In this document: in pieces, positions 34,512-42,518 of the stretch
How positions within the stretch are numbered: position 1 is the first letter of the stretch
How the letters are laid out: each line of letters starts with the position of its first letter
From: Chloroflexi bacterium UBA6077
GTDB taxonomy: Bacteria > Chloroflexota > UBA6077
DNA length: 64,000 bases
Reading direction: 5' to 3'
Assembly: GCA_002436065.1 (NCBI GenBank)
Contig: DIXP01000084.1
Location: 1-64,000 of the forward strand
The notes under the pieces: generated by a model
Databases searched by the model: none
What the model saw: only the letters and a program-made list of their open reading frames with translations
What the model was told of the DNA's origin: nothing
Position numbers and translations under genes: made by a program

Positions 34512-35699
34512 TTAGAACTGTGGTTCCTGGAAGTAGGCGGTGATAGGCTCCTCATACTTCAGGGTCTCTCCCCTCGACAGAGTCCCGGAAGCTATGTCGA
34601 TGACGGTTCGGTAGAGACGCTCCCCTGCCTCCTCCGGTGTCTCGGTGCCCTCGATGACCGTGCCCGAGTAGTAATCGATGCTGTCGGTTGCCATGGCATA
34701 GGTCCGAGGGTTAGCGGTCGCCCACAGGAAGGGAGCCACCACGGATGGGAACGGCTCCAGGATCGTCTTTCCCTCCAGGCCCCCGCCGCCCAACTGGAAC
34801 AGCACGATGTTCGCCCCCGCCGCTGCGTACCCAGCAAAGATGGACTGCCCGCCCATCCAGTTGTCCACGAAGTAGAGCCCCTTGCGCTGCGGCCGCTCAG
34901 CGTACTTCAATACTCCCTGGATCGTCGCGGAGCCCGCCTTGTGGATGGCCCCCAGACTCTTCTCCTCCAGAGAACTGATCCCGCCCTTGATGTTGGCCGG
35001 TATGGGATTGACAGTACGGATGTCCAATCCGGTGGATTTGGCCCTGTTCTCGATGGTCGCCGCTGCGTCGAGGATCGCCTGGCCTACCTGCTCGTTGAGT
35101 GCTCGCTTCGCCAGAAACTGCTCGGCGCCGATGATCTCTGTGGTCTCACCGAACATTGCGGTCCCGCCCGCCTCCACGACCCTGTCGAAGAGGTAGCCGA
35201 TGGCCGGGTTGCCCGCCACACCGGAGGTCGTATCGGAGTAGCCACACTTCACCCCAACGCAGAGGTGCTCGTCGCCCACCTCTTCACGGCGAACCTTGGA
35301 CGCCTCGTACACCATCTTCCGGCCGATCTGCACACCCTTGGCGATGGCGCCCATGGTGCCGCCATCCCTGGCAGGGTACAGCACCTCCACCCACTTGCCG
35401 GAGGAGGCTATCTCATCGGCCATCCGCTCGGCCTTCATCTCGGGATAGTCGCTGCCGGCGTTTCCGGCGTTGATGATGACTGATGCGACGTTTGGGTTCC
35501 TGCCGAGGCCGATAAGCATTCGCGCTATCGCCTCGCGGTCGTTGGCAGTGCGGCCGGACCCTGTCTCTGAGGTCGTGATGGTCTTGGTGCCCGCCACGAA
35601 GTCGCAGATCTTAGTAGTAATGAACCCCTGGGGGATCACCAGGACATAGTTGCGGGTGCCGACGCTTCCATCGGGCCTGACATATCCTAGAAAAGTCAT
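34512..35699 (-). CDS. UxaA/SuyB-type dehydratase or lyase, large subunit
   Basis: A 395-residue protein of the altronate dehydratase C-terminal family, which includes galactarate dehydratase and the large subunit of sulfolactate sulfo-lyase. It starts FLGYVRPDGSVGTRNYVLVI, and GVKCGYSDTTSGVAGNPAIG is a family hallmark with a probable metal ligand. It is encoded separately from its SAF-domain partner, which overlaps by 4 bases upstream. The split architecture matches SuyAB and some sugar-acid dehydratases; sequence alone does not choose between them. Confidence 0.88.
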   Translation of the reverse strand: MTFLGYVRPDGSVGTRNYVLVIPQGFITTKICDFVAGTKTITTSETGSGRTANDREAIARMLIGLGRNPNVASVIINAGNAGSDYPEMKAERMADEIASSGKWVEVLYPARDGGTMGAIAKGVQIGRKMVYEASKVRREEVGDEHLCVGVKCGYSDTTSGVAGNPAIGYLFDRVVEAGGTAMFGETTEIIGAEQFLAKRALNEQVGQAILDAAATIENRAKSTGLDIRTVNPIPANIKGGISSLEEKSLGAIHKAGSATIQGVLKYAERPQRKGLYFVDNWMGGQSIFAGYAAAGANIVLFQLGGGGLEGKTILEPFPSVVAPFLWATANPRTYAMATDSIDYYSGTVIEGTETPEEAGERLYRTVIDIASGTLSRGETLKYEEPITAYFQEPQF

Positions 35700-36004
35700 C
35701 CCTGCTTACCCCCTTCCAGGTCGCCCCTCGCCCGAGTCCCCTCCAGGTTGTGCACATGCACCATCGCCCCCTTGGCGATCGGCTGGTTCGCCACCCCTAT
35801 CGTCTCCCCATACTTCCGTATGATCCCGCCCTGGGGGATCTCCTCCAGGGCGATCTTGAAGCCAAAGGGTACCTTCTCCTTCGCCTGAAGGCCCTGCACC
35901 TCCTTACCCAACCGCGCACCCACTTCGTCGCCGACCTCGACCTCGTCGATCGCTGTGGCCACGTTGTCCAAGGGGTGCATCACCAGGGCTCGCTTCACAG
36001 CCAT
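35696..36004 (-). CDS. UxaA/SuyA-type small subunit (SAF domain)
   Basis: A 102-residue SAF-domain protein, partner of the following large subunit. VMHPLDNVATAIDEVEVGDEV and KGAMVHVHNLEG match the N-terminal domain of altronate dehydratase. The open frame is longer, but ATG 36004 with GAGGGAGGG upstream gives the typical N-terminus MAVKRAL. First gene of the minus-strand pair. Confidence 0.85.
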   Translation of the reverse strand: MAVKRALVMHPLDNVATAIDEVEVGDEVGARLGKEVQGLQAKEKVPFGFKIALEEIPQGGIIRKYGETIGVANQPIAKGAMVHVHNLEGTRARGDLEGGKQG

Positions 36005-36460
36005 TGTTGGTAGCCCTCCCTCGAAATGAAACTCAATACCACCATTAGCAGGTGGTGTATCGCCAGAGAAAAGAGACATGGATGAGGCATCGGTGATGAT
36101 GGGTTGGGGGTCTCAGTTCTCCGGCAGGGGTAAGCTCCGATGCTCGGTGGAGACCGCTAATCGCACGATTTTAGATCACCGATTCCGAGGTCCAAGACCG
36201 TGCATGCATCGTAGCATCAGGCTGTTGGCGAGTCAACGAAGGTGTCAAAGGTGGGGCAGGGCGCCACAGAGTCTCCGCCCAGATTCCGACTCGGCTATGA
36301 TGCCGAGTCGGAATACTGTGGAACAGTTGTTGCCAACATGTTCACCATGGCTGTAGCATTCCCCTACCCAGTGGCATTTGGGGACACCCAAACCTCGACA
36401 TGGGGCCTGCTGCGCCCTGGACCCCTGCGGGACCCACGCTCGTATAAATTGGACGGCAGA
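36005..36460. other. Divergent intergenic region with one hairpin
   Basis: No convincing gene in these 456 bases. A perfect 13-base hairpin (36283-36295 with 36302-36314, loop of 6) reads ATTCCGACTCGGC and its complement. TATAAAT near 36443 could serve as a -10 box for the phosphodiesterase. Promoters for both divergent transcripts should lie here. Confidence 0.5.
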
Positions 36461-36943
36461 ATGCTCATAGCAGCGATTTCCGACACCCACATCCCCGATA
36501 AGGCGCGAGCGTTACCGGAGGCGCTCGTGGAGCGGCTGCGCACCGTGGACCTCATACTCCACGCAGGGGATATCACCTCTTCCTCGACCCTGGACTACCT
36601 CAAGAGACTAGCGCCAACGGAGGCGGTCCACGGAAACGTGGACGATCCCTTTCTGAAGGCAACGCTGCCGGACGCTCGAGTGGTCGAGGCGGGGGGTTTC
36701 CGGATTGGGCTGATACACGGGAATGTGGGCAGCGGGGGGAACACGATGGAGCGAGCACGGCGTGCCTTCACCGACGTGGATTGTGTCATCTTCGGCCACA
36801 GCCACAGCCCCTACCTGGAGAGGCACGGCTCGGTGCTCCTGCTGAACCCCGGCTCCCCCACGGACAGGAGACGGGCGCCGCGCCCGTCCTTTGCCCTGCT
36901 GAGCACCGACCAGGAGCTGGCAGCGGAACTGGTATACCTGTGA
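36461..36943 (+). CDS. YfcE/MJ0936-type metallophosphoesterase
   Basis: A 160-residue calcineurin-like phosphodiesterase. Metal ligands are visible as ISDTH (Asp8, His10), HAGDI (Asp37), HGNVD (Asn59), IHGNVG (His86) and FGHSHSPY (His113, His115). Size and order match the YfcE group of Mn2+-dependent phosphodiesterases of unknown natural substrate. The frame extends upstream, but ATG 36461 gives the canonical MLIAAISDTH start. It ends 4 bases from the end of the convergent MFS gene. Confidence 0.9.
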   Translation: MLIAAISDTHIPDKARALPEALVERLRTVDLILHAGDITSSSTLDYLKRLAPTEAVHGNVDDPFLKATLPDARVVEAGGFRIGLIHGNVGSGGNTMERARRAFTDVDCVIFGHSHSPYLERHGSVLLLNPGSPTDRRRAPRPSFALLSTDQELAAELVYL

Positions 36944-36947
36944 GCGG

Positions 36948-38210
36948 TTAGCCCTTGGCGAAGTGGCCGCTCCTGGCCGCCAGCATCGCCAGCAGACCGC
37001 CCGCGGCGGCAAGAAGGCTGAAGGAGAACCACGCCGGCTGGTAGCTGCCGGACACGTCCACGATAAAGCCAAAGAGCGGGGCCGAGAGCATGGTCCCGAA
37101 CTCTATGATCGTCAAGCTGAACCCCGCGCTGGTGGCAACCTGTTCGCTCGGCACCGTCTCAGCCACCAGGGCATGGTACACGCCGTTCCATCCAACGGCA
37201 CCCGTACCCGCGATAAACACCACAATTCCAAGCAGCCAGACCGGCCACGCAGGATCCAGGCTTCCTATTACCAGCGCCATGGCCGCTGAGAGCAGCCCAA
37301 TGAGGGCGAGCACTGCCAACCGCCGCCCGTGGAACAGCCGATCGCTGACCACTCCCCACAGGATCCGGCCCACCGCCCCACCAGCCTGACAAATGGCCAC
37401 ATAGCCCCCCGCCGCTACGATCCGGCTTCGCTCATCCGGAACCAGCGACACGAGCACGCTTTCATTGAAGTACAGCGCCAGATAGGTAGTCAAGGCAATC
37501 TGGTTAATCACCAACAACACGGCAATGGCGGCCAACACCCATAGGCGAGGGTTCTTAACCACCGACCGCAGGCCCGCTCGCATGCCGGGCTTTCGCCCGC
37601 CCTCACTCGAAGCGGAAATGGGAGCCCTGTAGAGGAAAGCAGCGATGAGGCCACTGCCGATCACGAAGATCCCAAGCGCGGCGAGAGCAACGCGCCACCC
37701 AAAGGCAAGCCCTAGCGCGGGAAGAATGGCCGCGGCGAGAATGCCAGAAAGTGGCGTCCCCGTCTGCTTGATCCCCATAGCGGTCGCCCGCGTCCTGGCG
37801 GGAAACCACTCGGCCACGGCCTTCGTGACACCAGGAGGGACCATCCCGCGGGTCAGTCCCACCAGGAGCATCACGCCCAACGCCTGGACAAAGGATGTGG
37901 TGGCGGCCATGAACATCATGCTCGCCCCGGCGGCAATCTGCCCCAGCGAAATCATCCTGCGCACGCCAAAGCGGTCGGTCAGGGAACCTGCCACCAGCAT
38001 CACCGCCCACGCTCCGGCAAAGACGGCCGTGGAGAAGAGGCCGACCTCAGCCCTCGTCAATCCAAGGTCGGTCTGAAAGAGGGGAGCTAGCGGGGCCACG
38101 ACTTGTGAGGCAATGGTAGCTCCGCCCTGTGTGAGGACGGCCACCGCAAGGATAACCCAGCGATAGCCGCCGGCAGCCTGCCCTCGGTCCTGAACCTGAC
38201 TTCCCACCAT
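36948..38210 (-). CDS. MFS transporter
   Basis: A 420-residue, 12-helix major facilitator of the MFS_1 type. The loop 2-3 motif appears as GSLTDRFGVRRM, and the cytoplasmic central loop is basic and near residues 195-215. The C-terminal helix pair contains APLFGFIVDVSGSYQPAW, a pattern also found in the deleted MFS pseudogene at 61545. It starts 2 bases after the PatB-like gene, so the two are one operon; export or import of an amino-acid-related or sulfur compound is possible. Confidence 0.88.
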   Translation of the reverse strand: MVGSQVQDRGQAAGGYRWVILAVAVLTQGGATIASQVVAPLAPLFQTDLGLTRAEVGLFSTAVFAGAWAVMLVAGSLTDRFGVRRMISLGQIAAGASMMFMAATTSFVQALGVMLLVGLTRGMVPPGVTKAVAEWFPARTRATAMGIKQTGTPLSGILAAAILPALGLAFGWRVALAALGIFVIGSGLIAAFLYRAPISASSEGGRKPGMRAGLRSVVKNPRLWVLAAIAVLLVINQIALTTYLALYFNESVLVSLVPDERSRIVAAGGYVAICQAGGAVGRILWGVVSDRLFHGRRLAVLALIGLLSAAMALVIGSLDPAWPVWLLGIVVFIAGTGAVGWNGVYHALVAETVPSEQVATSAGFSLTIIEFGTMLSAPLFGFIVDVSGSYQPAWFSFSLLAAAGGLLAMLAARSGHFAKG

Positions 38211-38212
38211 CT

Positions 38213-39400
38213 CTAACCCCTACCGAGGGACGCCCTCATCCTCTCAAGGGCCTCCTCGAGCACCGAGCGCGGGCAGCCGAAGTTCAGCCGCACGAAGCCC
38301 TGACCCTCCTCGCCGAACATGGCACCGTCGTTCAGGGCAACCCTCGCCTCCCGTAGGAAGAACTCCGCCGGGGATCCCTCGATACCGGCGCCCCGGCAAT
38401 CGATCCAGCCCAGGTAGGTCCCCTGGGGGGCGAACATGCGAAGCTGGGGCACCCGCTCCCGCAGGTAGCGAGCCAGGAAGTCGCGATTATCCTGGAGATA
38501 GCACACCAACTGCTCCAGCCAGGCACCCCCGTGCCGGTATGCAGCGTTGGCCGCCACGAAATCGAGAATGCCAGGTCTAGAGGGCACAACGCCAGCAGCA
38601 GTCGCCATCAACTGGTCGCGGACCTCCGGATTGCTGGCGATAGCGATAGAGATGTGGAAGCCCGCGATGTTGAAGGTCTTTGTGGGGGAGATCAGGGTGA
38701 CGGTATGCGCGGCTACCTCGGGACTCAGGCTCGCGATGGGGATGTGGGTGTACCCCTCGTACACGAAGTCCTGGTGGATCTCGTCGGAGCATACGATCAA
38801 CTTGTGCCGCAAACAGATCTCCGCCAACCTCTCCAACTCCCGATGGGTGTAGACCCTGCCGACCGGATTGTGAGGGTTGCACAGCAGGAACACCCGGGTA
38901 CGAGGGGTGATGGTTCGCTCGAACAGGTCAAAGTCGACCTCGTACCTGCCGCTGGCGCGGACGAGCGGTGCGCTCACGATGGTCCGCTCGACGTTCTTGC
39001 CGATCGCGTGGAAGGGCGGGTAGACCGGGGTTTGGATCAGGACCTCGTCGCCGGCCTCGCCGAACGCCTTGCTCACCAAGTTGAAGCCAACGATCACCCC
39101 TGGGAGGAACAGCATCGACTCGGGTTCCACCTCCCAGCGGTAACGGCTTTGCAGCCGCTCCTGAACCACCGCCCGCAGATCCCGCGGCTCCATGCCGTAG
39201 CCAAAGACCCCGTGTGCCACCCGCTCCCTGAGGGCGTCAATGACTGGCTGAGGCGATGGGAAATCCATGTCGGCCACCCAGAGAGGAAGCACACCCTCAT
39301 CATAGTGGCTCCACTTGACGCTGTCAGTCCCGCATCGCTCCACGCTCTTGTCGAAGTCACAGCGCGCGGCGCGGCTCTCCTTTGTCTCTGTCGAGTCCAT
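38213..39400 (-). CDS. MalY/PatB-type PLP aminotransferase/C-S lyase
   Basis: A 395-residue fold-type I PLP enzyme. The N-terminus DSVKWSHYDEGVLPLWVADM and DF, then CNPHNPVGRVY, SDEIHQDF and the PLP lysine in SPTKTFNIAGFH are characteristic of MalY/PatB cystathionine beta-lyases. C-terminal RLNFGCPRS binds the carboxylate. Likely splits cystathionine or cysteine conjugates into thiol, pyruvate and ammonia. AAGGAGAG precedes the ATG. Coupled to an MFS transporter. Confidence 0.9.
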   Translation of the reverse strand: MDSTETKESRAARCDFDKSVERCGTDSVKWSHYDEGVLPLWVADMDFPSPQPVIDALRERVAHGVFGYGMEPRDLRAVVQERLQSRYRWEVEPESMLFLPGVIVGFNLVSKAFGEAGDEVLIQTPVYPPFHAIGKNVERTIVSAPLVRASGRYEVDFDLFERTITPRTRVFLLCNPHNPVGRVYTHRELERLAEICLRHKLIVCSDEIHQDFVYEGYTHIPIASLSPEVAAHTVTLISPTKTFNIAGFHISIAIASNPEVRDQLMATAAGVVPSRPGILDFVAANAAYRHGGAWLEQLVCYLQDNRDFLARYLRERVPQLRMFAPQGTYLGWIDCRGAGIEGSPAEFFLREARVALNDGAMFGEEGQGFVRLNFGCPRSVLEEALERMRASLGRG

Positions 39401-39561
39401 GGATTCTCTCCTTAGAGGGTATTCGGCGACGCCAGGCCTCCAGGACGCCGCGCGACTACAGCTAAGCAGCGACCGGAGCTAGATGGGGGCGGGGTCGAGT
39501 AAGCGACACCGAGTCTGAGAGCTAGTGTACCCCTGCACGTTACCCCTCGGCAAATCTACAC

Positions 39562-40308
39562 TCAAGCACCACGGGCTTCCATAAGGGAGACCCTGTCGTT
39601 GAGACAGTAGCCGACACCCCGCTTGGTGAGAATATACTGAGGTTGACTGGGATCGTCCTCGATCTTCTGTCGCAGGTAGCAGATGTATAGTTTCAAGTAC
39701 ACGTCTTCCGCGGAGTACTCGGATCCCCAGACCTCGCTGAGCAACTCGCGGTGGGGGACCACCTGCCCGGGCCTGGCGGCCAGAGCCGATAGCAGGCGGA
39801 ACTCCGTGGGGGACAGATCCAGCGGCTTCCCGGCCAGAGTCACCTCGTGCCTGTCCAGGTTGATCTGGAGGCTGCCCACGGTGACCGCCTGTTGGCCCGC
39901 CATGCCGGCCAGCCGCCAGCGCCGGATCAGGGCGTGAGCACGCGCCAACAGCAGTGCTGGACTGAAGGGCTTGTCCACGCAGAGGTCTGCTCCCCAGGCC
40001 AGGGCTTGCAGTTCGGTGGCATCGTCCCCCTTGCTCTTTAGGATCAGGAGTGGGATCCCGGTCACCTCCCTGATCCTTCGGCACAGTTCCCACCCCAACA
40101 CCCCCGGCTTCCACACATCGATGATAACCAGGTCAGGGCGGAACTGAAACAGCCTCTGCAGGCTCTCAACGCCATCCGAGGCAACCTCCACTTGATGCCC
40201 AGAGTCCTCCAACAGTTGAAGCACCGAGCGAGTGGTTGCTGGGTCACCATCGGTCAGCAATATCTTTGCTCCCCACCTATCTGCTTCCGGAAGCAGCCGT
40301 TTGGCCAT
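39562..40308 (-). CDS. OmpR/PhoB-type response regulator
   Basis: A 248-residue two-domain regulator. The receiver domain has acidic Asp20/Asp22 (LLTDGDP), phospho-acceptor Asp64 (VIIDVWKPG), Ser92 and Lys113 (VDKPF). The winged-helix output domain contains LSPTEFRLLSALAARPGQVV and ends with the ILTKRGVGYCL hairpin. ATG 40308 follows GGAGGGGG. The acidic pair reads DGD rather than the usual DD(D), but the key residues are kept. No histidine kinase is adjacent, so it is an orphan here; it lies next to the surface-protein genes. Confidence 0.85.
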   Translation of the reverse strand: MAKRLLPEADRWGAKILLTDGDPATTRSVLQLLEDSGHQVEVASDGVESLQRLFQFRPDLVIIDVWKPGVLGWELCRRIREVTGIPLLILKSKGDDATELQALAWGADLCVDKPFSPALLLARAHALIRRWRLAGMAGQQAVTVGSLQINLDRHEVTLAGKPLDLSPTEFRLLSALAARPGQVVPHRELLSEVWGSEYSAEDVYLKLYICYLRQKIEDDPSQPQYILTKRGVGYCLNDRVSLMEARGA

Positions 40309-40463
40309 TGGGACTACCCCCTCCAACCTCGGGTGAAGATGAATTGCGGCTCGTGCCAAGGCACGAGCCAACGAGGCAACCGGCCAAGTCAGCCCGCAAG
40401 AAGGCGACCAGGAAAAATACTGGCCCGGGGAGTGGGTTAGAAGCACCACTGGGTGCAAATAGA

Positions 40464-40495
40464 GAGGGTAGGGTGCCAGCAGCTACCCTACCCTC
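40464..40495 (-). terminator. Hairpin after the Thr/Pro-repeat gene
   Basis: Perfect 11-base arms (40464-40474 and 40485-40495) with a 10-base loop, 6 bases beyond the stop of the Thr/Pro-repeat gene on the minus strand. It probably ends the surface-protein transcript and isolates the response regulator. Confidence 0.55.
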
Positions 40496-40501
40496 GACAA
40501 G

Positions 40502-41404
40502 CTAGGGCCGTCGTCCGGCCAACTCCCGGAAGGCCAGTCCAGCCACTACCAGGAACATCGACAGCAAGACTCCTCCGGTGAGATCCAGCCCGCCGTCACC
40601 CGCTGCCGGCAGCACACTGACCTGGACCGGCGCCACTGGTGCGGCCCTCACACCAAGGACTGCTGGGGTAATGGTCGGGGTCGCAGGAACAGCCGTCGCG
40701 GTTGGCGAGGCCGGGAGAACCGGCGTAACTTCTGGTGTCTCGGTTGAAGGTACCTCTATCGCGACCGCAAGGACCGCAGGGGGCGTGGGGGTAGCGGTCG
40801 CAGACTCCCCCCCTTCTCCCCCGCCTTCATCACCGTTGCCACCGTTACCTTCAGGAACGGGCGTATTGGTGGCAGGAACAGGGGTGTCGGTGGGTACGGC
40901 TGGGGTATCTGTGGGTGCGATGGGAGTATCGGTAGGTGCTACTGGAGTGTCTGTAGGTGCGCCCGGGGTATTGGTGGGTGCGACAGGAGTGCCTGTAGGT
41001 GTGACAGCGGTATTGGTAGGCACAACTGGAGTGTCTGTAGGCGCGATAGGGGTATTGGTGGGCACAACTGGAGTGTTAGTGGGCACGATGGGGGTATTGG
41101 TGGGCACAACCAGAGTGTTGGTGGGATGGATTGGCGTAGGCGTTTTCTCCCTTTCCACCTCTTTCTGGATCTTCTCCTCCACCAACTCCTTCATCTGGCG
41201 CTCCACCGTCGCCAGCGGAGCCTCTTTCTGATTCAGTTGCTGCTCCACCTGCTTCATGGCCTCTTCGATGCTCTTCTCACTCGGCTCATTCGGTTCCGCG
41301 ACTTGGGCTAGCGCGCCACCCATTGTCGCACCTGATATTACCAGTACGAGCAACACCGTCAGTGCCGTCGCCAGCCATGCAATTTGTTGGCTCCTATCTC
41401 TCAT
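40502..41404 (-). CDS. Secreted Thr/Pro hexapeptide-repeat protein with C-terminal anchor
   Basis: A 300-residue protein not recognised as a known family. It has an N-terminal signal or membrane segment (about 9-33), a short charged helical part (about 40-88), and about 17 tandem PTNTPV/PTDTPI-type hexapeptides (about 93-190). A Gly/Glu-rich stretch follows, then a Pro-rich region and a C-terminal hydrophobic helix followed by GRRP. The 18-base DNA repeats are near-identical. The design is that of a wall-spanning, probably glycosylated, stalk protein. GGAGG precedes the ATG. Confidence 0.75.
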   Translation of the reverse strand: MRDRSQQIAWLATALTVLLVLVISGATMGGALAQVAEPNEPSEKSIEEAMKQVEQQLNQKEAPLATVERQMKELVEEKIQKEVEREKTPTPIHPTNTLVVPTNTPIVPTNTPVVPTNTPIAPTDTPVVPTNTAVTPTGTPVAPTNTPGAPTDTPVAPTDTPIAPTDTPAVPTDTPVPATNTPVPEGNGGNGDEGGGEGGESATATPTPPAVLAVAIEVPSTETPEVTPVLPASPTATAVPATPTITPAVLGVRAAPVAPVQVSVLPAAGDGGLDLTGGVLLSMFLVVAGLAFRELAGRRP

Positions 41405-41558
41405 TGTAGGCCTCCGATTCCTGTCCTTGTTGGCTATTAAAGATATGGTGTGCCTCTACGTCTCGCTCTCTGACCCTTATCTTGCCTCCATTTATCCACC
41501 GTTATCCATTTCCAATCTCGGATGGAGATGAATGAGGAGTTCACGCTGGGCACCTGGC

Positions 41559-42497
41559 TCACGGCCCACCTGTCTTCGCTGCATGCAGATCCGCGAGCAG
41601 TTCTTCCACCTCGACTCTCCCTGGATCATCGGGCGCAAGTGACAGATACGTTTCGTAGTCGGCAACCGCATCAGCTGTCTCGCCGAGGCCGATGCGGGCG
41701 ATGCCGCGTGCTCGATGGGCCCAGGCAGCCACCATGTCTTCGTCGCTACTCATCTCCAGGGTAGCCGTGAGATCGTCGTGGGCCACCTGCCACTCCTCTT
41801 TCCACAACCACGCTACCCCGCGACCCAGCCTGCTTGCCCGATGGTGAGGCAGCAGTTCCAGAGCCGTCGTGTAGTCCTTGATCGCTTCATCGTAGTCACG
41901 GAGGTGGACGCGGGCGTCGGCACGCCAGTAGTAGAGGTTCCCAGTATCCGGTGACAGCTTTATCGCCCTCGATAGCCGGTCTATCGCCGCTTCGTGGTTG
42001 CCCTCCAGCCGTGCCACTATCGACTCCTCGAATTCGTAGCGTCCAGCCCAATCCGCGACGGTGATGGGGTTCGTTGACAGCCAACTCAAGAGCCTTTGCT
42101 GTTCATCGAAGAGACCGATAAACAGCGTCAGCATCTTGATGTCTGGTCCGGGCAGGTACTCTATCTCCAAACCCACCCTTCCCGATCCAGCGACGATCGG
42201 TATGGCGCCCGAGTTCTGCTGGCTGGATCGCGTCGAGTTCTCTTCGAACACAAACATCACCAGTAATCCACTCTGTACGGTAACCAATCGATAGTCCACA
42301 TCGGTTTCGAACCGCACCGTTCCAGGAGCGCTCGTCGGACTCGGACGGCCAACGGCTATGCGCCCCAGTCGCAGTTGGTCCCCAGGCAGCTCGGCCTCCG
42401 ATGCGGCCAGGATCGACCCTGGCCGCAATCCAGAGAGTAGTAGCGCTGCGGAGAGCACCAGCAGTAGGACCCCTCCTCCGGTCACGGACTCACGCAT
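41559..42497 (-). CDS. Membrane-anchored TPR protein
   Basis: A 312-residue protein with an N-terminal signal or anchor (about 8-31), a beta-rich extracytoplasmic part (about 45-155), and three or four TPR units in the C-terminal half (for example LEGNHEAAIDRLSRAIKLSP, DYDEAIKDYTTALELLPHH). TPR units mediate protein contacts. ATG 42497 follows GTGGAGGTG; an in-frame GTG upstream belongs to that ribosome site. It starts 21 bases after the 1250-residue protein gene ends, so it may help assemble or display the surface protein. Confidence 0.75.
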   Translation of the reverse strand: MRESVTGGGVLLLVLSAALLLSGLRPGSILAASEAELPGDQLRLGRIAVGRPSPTSAPGTVRFETDVDYRLVTVQSGLLVMFVFEENSTRSSQQNSGAIPIVAGSGRVGLEIEYLPGPDIKMLTLFIGLFDEQQRLLSWLSTNPITVADWAGRYEFEESIVARLEGNHEAAIDRLSRAIKLSPDTGNLYYWRADARVHLRDYDEAIKDYTTALELLPHHRASRLGRGVAWLWKEEWQVAHDDLTATLEMSSDEDMVAAWAHRARGIARIGLGETADAVADYETYLSLAPDDPGRVEVEELLADLHAAKTGGP

Positions 42498-42518
42498 CTT
42501 CACCTCCACGGAATAGAG

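Noticed and set aside
39479..40114. 211-codon minus-strand frame overlapping the response regulator
   Set aside because: Shifted frame of the response regulator gene, without family motifs.
40860..41140. Short regular DNA repeats, considered as a CRISPR or VNTR locus
   Set aside because: The 18-base units are in frame and encode Thr/Pro hexapeptides; there are no spacers of unique sequence and no cas genes.
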